Assembly: GCA_945918315.1 (NCBI GenBank)
Contig: CAMEIK010000013.1
Span: 1-12,949, forward strand
Direction: 5' to 3'
DNA from: an uncultured Clostridia bacterium
GTDB lineage: Bacteria > Bacillota > Clostridia > Oscillospirales > Oscillospiraceae
DNA: 12,949 bases
Shown in pieces: positions 7,385 to 12,949 of this stretch; within the stretch, counting starts at the first letter, position 1; every line of letters starts with the position of its first letter. The translations under genes were made by a program, and so were the position numbers. The notes beneath the pieces are model-generated. The model searched no databases, had not been told where the DNA came from, and saw only the letters and a program-made list of their open reading frames with translations.

Positions 7385-7547
7385 GGTGGAGGCAAGCGTC
7401 TGGAGAATTTTCGGGGCTGGTTTCCATTTTTTACTTTACCGCTTCCTGACGGGGGATTTCTCGTAATGTGGGATGTATGCCTGCCGGAATGGAAGTATGG
7501 AAACCCTCTGCTTTGGGCAGATACAGAATAAGGAGGAAATGATTCTT
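7385..7547 (+). promoter_or_regulatory. Long purC leader RNA with mutually exclusive pairings (possible attenuator)
   Basis: The leader can form TGGAGAA (7401-7407) with TTTCCA (7421-7426) directly before six T residues (7427-7432). That would be a weak intrinsic terminator. The same 3' arm is fully complementary over nine bases to a distant segment: GGTTTCCAT (7419-7427) against ATGGAAACC (7497-7505). The distal segment also sits in the loop of a CTGCC/GGCAG stem (7481-7485 with 7516-7520), so a pseudoknot is possible. The purC binding site AGGAGG is at 7531-7536. I compared it by eye with the purine, ZTP, PRPP/ppGpp (ykkC), THF and preQ1 riboswitch consensus sequences as I remember them and found no match. 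It could be an unrecognised control element or chance pairing. Confidence 0.4.
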
Positions 7548-8264
7548 ATGGAGAAGCTGGAGCAGCTTTACGAAGGAAAGGCCAAGAAGGTATTCGCAAC
7601 GGACGATCCCGCGCTGTACATCGTGGAGTACAAGGATGACGCAACCGCGTTCAACGGTCTGAAAAAGGGCACCATCCAGGGCAAGGGCATCATCAACAAC
7701 CAGATGAGCAACCGCCTTATGGCATATCTGGAAAAGCAGGGTGTTCCCACCCATTATGTCGAGGAGCTGAGCCAGCGGGAGACCCTGGTGAAAAAGGTCT
7801 CCATTGTCCCTCTGGAGGTTATTATCCGCAATATTTCCGCCGGTTCCTTTGCCAAGCGGTACGGTGTGGAGGAAGGCATTGTTTTCGACCAGCCTACCAT
7901 CGAGTTCTCCTATAAGAATGACGAGCTGGGCGATCCTCTGCTGAACCGTTATCATGCGCTGGCCCTGAAGCTGGGAACTCCCGAGGAGCTGGATACCATT
8001 GAGAAGTACGCGTTCAAGGTCAACGAGGTCCTCAAGGGCTTCTGGAAGACCTGCGGCGTGACTCTGGTTGACTTCAAGCTGGAGTTCGGCCGTCTGGCTG
8101 ACGGCACCATTGTCCTGGCCGACGAGATCAGCCCCGACACCTGCCGTCTCTGGGACAGCGAGACGCATGAGAAGCTGGACAAGGACCGTTTCCGCCGGGA
8201 TATGGGCGGTGTTGAGGAAGCCTACGCGGAGATCATGAAGCGGCTGGAAGAGCATCTGAACTGA
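7548..8264 (+). CDS. purC: Phosphoribosylaminoimidazole-succinocarboxamide synthase (SAICAR synthetase)
   Basis: PurC joins aspartate to CAIR using ATP, giving SAICAR in de novo IMP synthesis. The 238-residue product has the usual length. Visible motifs are [10 protein letters not shown] (7-16), the first family signature [15 protein letters not shown] (86-100), the second signature LVDFKLEFG (173-181), and [12 protein letters not shown] (192-203) with the acidic residues of the nucleotide/metal site. I start at the ATG at 7548, which begins directly at the conserved N-terminus. AGGAGG ends 11 bases upstream, somewhat far. An in-frame ATG at 7539 is only 2 bases from that site, and 7473 has none. 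It heads the operon, with purA 12 bases downstream, and its substrate chain starts from the PRPP made by the divergent prs gene. Confidence 0.97.
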   Translation: MEKLEQLYEGKAKKVFATDDPALYIVEYKDDATAFNGLKKGTIQGKGIINNQMSNRLMAYLEKQGVPTHYVEELSQRETLVKKVSIVPLEVIIRNISAGSFAKRYGVEEGIVFDQPTIEFSYKNDELGDPLLNRYHALALKLGTPEELDTIEKYAFKVNEVLKGFWKTCGVTLVDFKLEFGRLADGTIVLADEISPDTCRLWDSETHEKLDKDRFRRDMGGVEEAYAEIMKRLEEHLN

Positions 8265-8276
8265 GAGGGGTATACA

Positions 8277-9551
8277 ATGGGTAATTGTGCGATCGTTGGC
8301 ATCAACTGGGGCGACGAAGGCAAGGGCCGTATGGTGGACCTTCTGACCCAGGACTATGATGTGGTAGTGCGCTATCAGGGCGGCGGCAACGCCGGCCACA
8401 CCGTTATCAATGAATTTGGAAAGTTCGCGCTGCATCTGCTTCCCTCCGGTATCTTCCGGAAGGGCGTGGTGAACATTCTGGGCAACGGCGTCGCGCTGGA
8501 TCCGGAGAATTTGTGGGATGAGATGGAAAAGGTCACCTCCCAGGGCGTTGCCATCACCCCTGAGAATCTGAAAATCAGCGACCGGGCATCTCTGCTGCTG
8601 CCCTGGCACCGGATGCTGGACGGGCTGGAGGAAGCCCGGCTTGCGGACAAGAAGTTCGGTTCCACCAGGCAGGGCATTGCTCCCTTCTACTCCGACAAGT
8701 ATCAGAAGAAGACGGTGCTTGCCGGGGAACTGCTGTACAATCCCAATATCCGGCAGCATCTTGCGGAACTTCTGGAGTGGAAAAACCTGACCATCACCGG
8801 AGTCTACGGCGCGGAGCCTGTGACCATGGCGGACCTGGACGCCTGGCTGGAAAACTTCTGCGAGAAGATCAAGCCCTTTATCTGTGATACCGGGGCATTC
8901 CTCCGGGATGCGCAGAAGCAGGGGAAGAAGGTCCTCTTTGAGGCCCAGCTGGGAGCTCTGCGGGATCTGGACTACGGCATTTTCCCCTATACCACCTCTT
9001 CCAATGCCATTGCTGCCTATGCCCCTGTGGGTTCCGGCCTCCCCAGCGCCAGGCTGGACGAGGTCATCGGCGTTGTGAAGGCTTACTCCACCTGCGTGGG
9101 CGAGGGGCCCTTTGTGTGCGAGATGTTCGGCCAGGAGGCGGAGGCGCTTCGGACAGCCGGCTTTGAGTACGGCGCCAAGACCGGCCGTCCCCGCCGGGTG
9201 GGCCCGGTGGATGTGGTGGCGACCCGCTACGGCGTGCAGGTTCAGGGCGCGACCAATATCGCCCTGACCAAGCTGGATGTGCTGAGCTATCTGGACAAGA
9301 TTCCTGTCTGCGAAGCTTACGAGCTGGACGGTAAGCGGACGGAGGAGTTCCCCTTCCCCAGCCGCCTGAATGACGCCAAGCCCATTATCACCTATATGGA
9401 GGGCTGGAAGCAGGATATTTCCGGCATCCGGAAGTGGGAGGACCTGCCGGAGACTGCCCGGAAGTATGTGGAGTACCTGGAAGCGCAGATCGGCTGCCCC
9501 ATCGGCTACGTGTCCGTGGGACCGGAGCGGGACAGTATCATCCTGCGGTAA
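8277..9551 (+). CDS. purA: Adenylosuccinate synthetase, divergent subgroup
   Basis: PurA uses GTP to join aspartate to IMP, the committed step to AMP. The 424-residue length is normal. The N-terminus GINWGDEGKGR (8-18) keeps the catalytic Asp13 and Lys16, and His41 is present in GGGNAGHT. GEGPF (275-279), GRPRR (303-307), TKLDVL (331-336) and the C-terminal LPETARKYVEYLE (390-402) are also conserved. Several family motifs differ from the common bacterial form I remember: GKGK ends in Arg18, QGGHNAGH reads QGGGNAGH, GTTGRGIGPAY reads GSTRQGIAPFY, EGAQG reads EAQLG (222-226), and GRPRRCGWFD reads GRPRRVGPVD. Asp13 argues against the phage-type PurZ, where that residue is replaced. GAGGGG (8265-8270) serves the ATG. 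Gaps of 12 and 9 bases to its neighbours show an operon. Confidence 0.94.
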   Translation: MGNCAIVGINWGDEGKGRMVDLLTQDYDVVVRYQGGGNAGHTVINEFGKFALHLLPSGIFRKGVVNILGNGVALDPENLWDEMEKVTSQGVAITPENLKISDRASLLLPWHRMLDGLEEARLADKKFGSTRQGIAPFYSDKYQKKTVLAGELLYNPNIRQHLAELLEWKNLTITGVYGAEPVTMADLDAWLENFCEKIKPFICDTGAFLRDAQKQGKKVLFEAQLGALRDLDYGIFPYTTSSNAIAAYAPVGSGLPSARLDEVIGVVKAYSTCVGEGPFVCEMFGQEAEALRTAGFEYGAKTGRPRRVGPVDVVATRYGVQVQGATNIALTKLDVLSYLDKIPVCEAYELDGKRTEEFPFPSRLNDAKPIITYMEGWKQDISGIRKWEDLPETARKYVEYLEAQIGCPIGYVSVGPERDSIILR

Positions 9552-9560
9552 GGAGGAACT

Positions 9561-10976
9561 ATGACTGACCGTTACGAATCCCCTCTGAGCAGCCGGTACG
9601 CCTCCGAATATATGCTGAAGCTTTTCTCCCAGGACACCCGCATCCGCACCTGGCGGAAGCTGTGGGTTTCCCTGGCAAAGGCGGAGCACGCCCTGGGCCT
9701 GAACATCACGGATGCCCAGGTGGCGGAGCTGGAAGCCCATTTGGATGATATTGACTATGCCGTTGCCGCCGCCCGGGAAAAAGAGGTCCGTCATGATGTG
9801 ATGGCCCATGTGTATGCCTACGGCAAGGTTGCTCCCTCCGCCGCGGGTATCATTCACCTGGGCGCCACCAGCTGCTATGTGACGGACAACGCGGATATTG
9901 TAATCTACCGGGACGGACTTCGCTACCTGCGGGGCGAGCTGCTGAAGGTGGTTGCAAACCTCCGGGACTTTGCCGATTCCTATAAGGCCATGCCCACCCT
10001 GGGCTATACCCACTATCAGCCGGCCCAGCTGGTGACCGTGGGCAAGCGGGCGACGCTCTGGATGCAGGATCTTCTTGCCGACCTGGAGGAACTGGATTTT
10101 GTCATTGACAATATGAAGTTCCTGGGCTGCCGGGGTACCACCGGCACCGAGGCCAGCTTCCTGGATCTTTTCGACGGCGATACCGCAAAGATTGACGAAA
10201 TGAACCGGATGATCAGCCGGGACTTCGGTTTTGAGAAATGCTTCTCCGTCTGCGGCCAGACCTATCCCCGGAAGCTGGACAGCCGGATTCTGAACTGCCT
10301 GTCCTCCATTGCGCAGAGCTGCTACCGGATGGCAAACGACATTCGTCTTCTGCAGCATGACCGGCAGGTGGAGGAGCCCTTTGAGAAAAACCAGATCGGT
10401 TCCTCCGCCATGGCATATAAGCGTAACCCCATGCGCTGTGAGCGGATCTGCTCCCTGTCCCGTTACCTGATGGCCGACGCCATGAACGCCCCCATGACCG
10501 CCTCCACCCAGTGGCTGGAGCGGACCCTGGACGATTCCGCCAACCGCCGTATCTCCCTGCCGGAGGGATTCCTGTGCTGTGACGCGGTGCTGCGCCTGGC
10601 CCAGAACGTCACCGACGGCCTGCATGTCAATGAGAAGATCGTGGAGCGGACGGTGCGGGAGTACCTGCCCTTTATCGCCACCGAGAACCTGATGATGGAG
10701 GCGGTGAAGCGGGGCGGAGACCGGCAGCAGCTCCATGAGATCATCCGCCGGTGCTCCATGGAGGCAACAGCCCGGATGAAGAACGGGGAAAGCTGCGACC
10801 TGCTGGAGCGGCTGGCAAAGGAGAAGGAGTTTACCCTGACCCAGGAGGAAATGGAGTCCCTGCTGACCCCCAGCGCCTATATCGGCCGCTGTCCGGAGCA
10901 GGTGGAGCGTTTCCTGCGGGAGACCGAGGCCCTGGTATCCGGCATTGACCGGGACGTGGCCCAGATCAATCTGTAA
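9561..10976 (+). CDS. purB: Adenylosuccinate lyase, closely resembling the eukaryotic type
   Basis: PurB releases fumarate twice: from SAICAR (the PurC product, giving AICAR) and from adenylosuccinate (the PurA product, giving AMP). The gene sits directly after both partners. The 471-residue protein is longer than the roughly 430-residue Bacillus enzyme. It has the superfamily signature GSSAMAYKRNP (280-290) with the catalytic Ser loop, the general acid/base His151 in GYTHYQPAQ, and His78 in RHDVMAHV. Blocks such as TSCYVTDN (103-110), GTTGTEASF (192-200), EEPFEKNQIGSSAM (271-284) and TLDDSANRRI closely match human ADSL as I remember it, rather than Bacillus or E. coli PurB. The ATG follows AGGAGG, which overlaps the purA stop codon, so translation is probably coupled. 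Its stop is followed 8 bases later by a strong hairpin. Confidence 0.97.
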   Translation: MTDRYESPLSSRYASEYMLKLFSQDTRIRTWRKLWVSLAKAEHALGLNITDAQVAELEAHLDDIDYAVAAAREKEVRHDVMAHVYAYGKVAPSAAGIIHLGATSCYVTDNADIVIYRDGLRYLRGELLKVVANLRDFADSYKAMPTLGYTHYQPAQLVTVGKRATLWMQDLLADLEELDFVIDNMKFLGCRGTTGTEASFLDLFDGDTAKIDEMNRMISRDFGFEKCFSVCGQTYPRKLDSRILNCLSSIAQSCYRMANDIRLLQHDRQVEEPFEKNQIGSSAMAYKRNPMRCERICSLSRYLMADAMNAPMTASTQWLERTLDDSANRRISLPEGFLCCDAVLRLAQNVTDGLHVNEKIVERTVREYLPFIATENLMMEAVKRGGDRQQLHEIIRRCSMEATARMKNGESCDLLERLAKEKEFTLTQEEMESLLTPSAYIGRCPEQVERFLRETEALVSGIDRDVAQINL

Positions 10977-10983
10977 GCATACC

Positions 10984-11015
10984 GGGACCCGGGGAGACAC
11001 GGTTCCCCGGGTCCT
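10984..11015 (+). other. Strong GC-rich hairpin just after purB
   Basis: GGACCCGGGGA (10985-10995) pairs perfectly with TCCCCGGGTCC (11004-11014), and G·U pairs can extend both ends, leaving a loop of about 6 bases. It starts 8 bases after the purB stop. No T-run follows, so it is not a classical intrinsic terminator. It may protect the 3' end of purC-purA-purB mRNA, mark a processing point, or cause partial termination before guaA. Confidence 0.75.
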
Positions 11016-11028
11016 ATACCGACTTACA

Positions 11029-11056
11029 TCTCCCCGCTCCCTATGGAGCGGGGAGA
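11029..11056 (+). other. Second strong hairpin, in the guaA 5' region
   Basis: TCTCCCCGCTCC (11029-11040), loop CTAT, GGAGCGGGGAGA (11045-11056) is a perfect 12-pair stem. It lies 13 bases after the preceding hairpin and 46 bases before the guaA start. An in-frame ATG (11043) lies in the loop and has no ribosome binding site, so it is not the start of guaA. No T-run follows. A role in differential expression of guaA relative to purB is inference. Confidence 0.75.
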
Positions 11057-11102
11057 AAGAAAATACGCGAATATTTGTTGCCCGGAAAGGAATGGGATTT
11101 GC

Positions 11103-12641
11103 TTGGAAAAAATACTCGTTTTGGACTTTGGCGGACAGTATAACCAGCTGATCGCCCGGCGGGTGCGGGATCTGCATGTATACGCCGAGATTAAACCCTA
11201 CAATGGCATTACGCCGGAGGAAATCCAGGCGGAGGGTTACTGCGGTATCATCTTTACCGGCGGTCCCAACAGCGTCTACGATATGACTTCTCCCCACTAT
11301 GACCCCAGGGTGCTGGAGCTGGGGATTCCCGTCCTGGGTATCTGCTACGGTGCCCAGCTCACTGCCTGGATGGGGGGCGGTTCCGTCATTACGGCGGAGA
11401 CCTCCGAGTACGGTAAGATTCAACTCCATGTGGACGTGCCCCAGTCGAAGCTGATGGAGGGCGTTCCGGCGGAGAGTGTGGTGTGGATGAGCCACACCGA
11501 CCGGATCAGTCAGGTTCCCGCCGGCTTCCGCGTCACGGCCCACACCGATGTATGTCCGGTGGCAGCCATGGAAAACCCGGAGAAGAGGCTCTATGCCGTT
11601 CAGTTCCATCCCGAGGTCACCCACAGTGAATACGGCAAGCAGATGCTGCGCAATTTCCTGTATCAGGTGTGCCGGTGCCAGGGACAGTGGCGGATGGATT
11701 CCTTCATCGAGGATACCGTCCGGGCCCTGCGGGAAAAAATCGGCGACAAGAAGGTAATCCTGGGACTGTCCGGCGGCGTGGATTCCTCCGTGGCGGCGGG
11801 CCTGATTTCCCGGGCCGTGGGCGACCAGCTTACCTGTGTTTTCGTGGATCAGGGCCTCATGCGCAAGGACGAGGGGGACTTCGTGGAGAAGACCTTCACC
11901 AGTCTCTTTGATATGAAGTTTGTCCGGGTCAACTGCCAGGAGCACTTCCTGAACTGCCTCAAGGGTGTCACGGACCCGGAGGAAAAGCGGAGGATCATCG
12001 GCACCGAGTTTTACAAGGTGTTCTGGGACGAGATCCGCCGTCAGGGCGGAAGCCAGGCCTTCTTTGCCCAGGGCACCATCTATCCCGACTGCATCGAGTC
12101 CGGCAAGGGCGACGCGGATAAGATCAAGACCCATCACAACAAGGTGAAAATGCCGGAGGATGTGGAGTTCCTGGATGTGATCGAGCCCCTTGCCAGCCTC
12201 TTTAAGGATGAGGTTCGCCGGGTGGGAGAGCAGCTGGGCATTCCCCGGGAGCTTGTATGGCGGCAGCCCTTCCCCGGCCCCGGGCTGGGCGTGCGGATTA
12301 TCGGGGAGGTTACTGCCGAGAAGGTGAAGATCCTCCAGGAGGCGGACTGGGTCCTGCGGGACGAGATGGCGAAGAACGGCTATGAAAAGAACATGGCCCA
12401 GTTCTTCTGCGTTCTCCCTGGGGTCAGCACCGTGGGTGTCATGGGCGATCACCGCACCTATGACCACCTGCTTGCCATCCGGGCCGTCACCACCGATGAT
12501 TTCATGACCGCCGACTGGGCCCGGATTCCCTATGACCTGCTGGCCAAGGTCTCCAACCGGATCACCAACGAGGTCAGGCACATCAACCGGGTCGTATACG
12601 ACATTACCTCCAAACCCCCGGCGACGGTGGAGTGGGAATAA
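11103..12641 (+). CDS. guaA: GMP synthase (glutamine-hydrolysing)
   Basis: GuaA converts XMP to GMP with ATP and ammonia released from glutamine, the last step of guanine nucleotide synthesis. From the TTG at 11103 the protein is 512 residues, as in Bacillus. Residues 1 to about 190 are the class I glutamine amidotransferase domain: LDFGGQYNQLI (7-17), nucleophile Cys81 in GICYGAQ, and His169/Glu171 in QFHPEVTHSEYG. The ATP-pyrophosphatase domain has the P-loop SGGVDSS (223-229). The C-terminal dimerisation and XMP-binding part carries RQPFPGPGLGVRI and ends with the conserved SKPPATVEWE. I chose TTG because the family N-terminus begins there and GGGA (11094-11097) precedes it. The only in-frame ATG upstream (11043) lies in a hairpin loop without a binding site. 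guaB, which makes XMP, is not in the window. Confidence 0.96.
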   Translation: MEKILVLDFGGQYNQLIARRVRDLHVYAEIKPYNGITPEEIQAEGYCGIIFTGGPNSVYDMTSPHYDPRVLELGIPVLGICYGAQLTAWMGGGSVITAETSEYGKIQLHVDVPQSKLMEGVPAESVVWMSHTDRISQVPAGFRVTAHTDVCPVAAMENPEKRLYAVQFHPEVTHSEYGKQMLRNFLYQVCRCQGQWRMDSFIEDTVRALREKIGDKKVILGLSGGVDSSVAAGLISRAVGDQLTCVFVDQGLMRKDEGDFVEKTFTSLFDMKFVRVNCQEHFLNCLKGVTDPEEKRRIIGTEFYKVFWDEIRRQGGSQAFFAQGTIYPDCIESGKGDADKIKTHHNKVKMPEDVEFLDVIEPLASLFKDEVRRVGEQLGIPRELVWRQPFPGPGLGVRIIGEVTAEKVKILQEADWVLRDEMAKNGYEKNMAQFFCVLPGVSTVGVMGDHRTYDHLLAIRAVTTDDFMTADWARIPYDLLAKVSNRITNEVRHINRVVYDITSKPPATVEWE

Positions 12642-12643
12642 TT

Positions 12644-12666
12644 TCACACCACAAAAAGCAGTGTGA
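12644..12666 (+). other. Small hairpin immediately after guaA
   Basis: TCACAC (12644-12649) and GTGTGA (12661-12666) can pair around an 11-base loop, starting 2 bases after the guaA stop codon. The stem is short and no T-run follows directly; ATTTTT occurs 15 bases on, at 12681-12686. It may be an accessory 3' structure ahead of the real terminator. Confidence 0.3.
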
Positions 12667-12704
12667 GCCAAGGCTGCGGCATTTTTGAAAGATTACCAAA
12701 AGGA

Positions 12705-12740
12705 AGAGCTATCAGATTTGACGTCTGGTAGCTCTTTTTT
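12705..12740 (+). terminator. Intrinsic terminator of the purine operon
   Basis: AGAGCTATCAGA (12705-12716) pairs with TCTGGTAGCTCT (12724-12735) through 12 pairs including one G·U. The loop is TTTGACG, and the second arm runs directly into T residues through 12740. It lies about 63 bases after the guaA stop and is the only textbook terminator in the window. Confidence 0.93.
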
Positions 12741-12744
12741 ATAA

Positions 12745-12881
12745 AGCGGGTTGGGCCAGCAAAACGATAAATTGGAATTTGGCCCGCAGGGCGGGCGGCC
12801 AGGTCGTGACGAACCTGGTCTGTGGTCGTTTCTGCCCTGACCCGCTCGGTATCGTTCTTCGATGCGACAAATTGAAATTTG
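12745..12881. repeat. Compound inverted-repeat element with two 17-base motifs spaced 100 bases apart
   Basis: AGCGGGT (12745-12751) pairs with ACCCGCT (12840-12846). Within it CAGGGC (12787-12792) pairs with GCCCTG (12834-12839), and CCAGGTCG (12799-12806) with CGAACCTGG (12810-12818, one bulge). A side stem GGGCC/GGCCC (12753-12757, 12781-12785) encloses AAATTGGAATTT. The motif CGATAAATTGGAATTTG (12765-12781) recurs as CGACAAATTGAAATTTG (12865-12881), 15 of 17 identical. No gene is visible in 12741-12949. This looks like a dispersed structured intergenic repeat or a small structured RNA; which of these cannot be told from one copy. Confidence 0.5.
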
Positions 12882-12906
12882 ACGGTTTATAGTCCCACCT
12901 TTGTAG

Positions 12907-12928
12907 GGGCCGATGCCCTCATCGGCCC
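12907..12928. repeat. REP-like palindrome
   Basis: GGGCCGATG (12907-12915), loop CCCT, CATCGGCCC (12920-12928) is a perfect 9-pair hairpin preceded by TTTGTAG. Short palindromes introduced by TGTAGGGGC are, as I recall, dispersed in intergenic regions of gut Clostridia. The multicopy nature cannot be shown within this window. A smaller GGAAA-ATG-TTTCC repeat follows at 12932-12944. Confidence 0.5.
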
Positions 12929-12949
12929 GCAGGAAAATGTTTCCGATTT

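Noticed and set aside
7156..7395. A 79-codon minus-strand frame between prs and purC
   Set aside because: It begins with TTG without a binding site, spans both divergent promoters and the palindrome, and its basic composition is what A/T-tract DNA would give.
7473..7547. An N-terminal extension of PurC from the in-frame ATG at 7473
   Set aside because: The extra residues lack family similarity, the ATG has no binding site, and the extension covers the leader and the AGGAGG. The family N-terminus begins at 7548.
7385..7547. A known riboswitch (purine, ZTP, PRPP/ppGpp, THF) ahead of purC
   Set aside because: The conserved core bases of these classes, as I remember them, are not present; only the generic attenuator-like pairing was kept.
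8277..9551. PurZ-like (2-aminoadenine pathway) synthetase instead of PurA
   Set aside because: The catalytic Asp13 of the GDEGKG motif is present, whereas PurZ replaces it, and the gene sits in a housekeeping purine operon rather than a phage region.
7431..12671. A 1746-codon open frame on the minus strand opposite the purine operon
   Set aside because: It is codon-aligned with four well-recognised genes, has no ribosome binding site, and its translation is low-complexity Gly/Leu/His-rich with no motif. It follows from avoidance of TTA, CTA and TCA in the sense genes.

Overview
The window reads as ordinary chromosome of a moderately GC-rich Clostridia-type Firmicute, most likely of the Oscillospiraceae/Ruminococcaceae group. 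This rests on the prs-pth-mfd gene order known from Firmicutes, strong GGAGG ribosome binding sites, vegetative TTGACA/TATAAT promoters, and dispersed palindromic repeats of a kind I associate with gut Clostridia. The genus-level placement is inference.

Left part (minus strand, read from 7133 down to 331): prs (PRPP synthetase), pth (peptidyl-tRNA hydrolase), a multi-pass GT39/ArnT-like membrane glycosyltransferase, and mfd (transcription-repair coupling factor). They are packed with gaps of 3, 15 and 125 bases and are probably transcribed from an extended -10 promoter in front of prs. Just past mfd, a separate strong promoter drives a gene whose first 62 codons (1-187, minus) are in the window and whose function I cannot name.

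Right part (plus strand, 7350-12740): purC, purA, purB and guaA. The operon starts at a TTGACA-17-TAAAAT promoter, has a leader of about 160 bases, and ends at a textbook intrinsic terminator. PurC makes SAICAR, PurB acts after it in IMP synthesis and again in AMP synthesis, PurA commits IMP to AMP, and GuaA finishes GMP. The divergent prs supplies PRPP, the entry substrate, so the 7134-7547 interval is the control region between the PRPP source and its users. It holds a perfect 14-base palindrome, an inverted repeat inside the prs promoter, and a leader with competing base-pairings.

The right end (12741-12949) has no gene. It carries a compound inverted-repeat structure, two near-identical 17-base motifs exactly 100 bases apart, and a REP-like hairpin.

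No CRISPR array, transposase, phage gene, rRNA or tRNA gene was seen, and I found no clearly new biological system. The points most worth checking are the purC leader and divergent control region, the atypical PurA and eukaryote-like PurB, the paired hairpins before guaA, the glycosyltransferase lodged between pth and mfd, and the structured repeat downstream of guaA.
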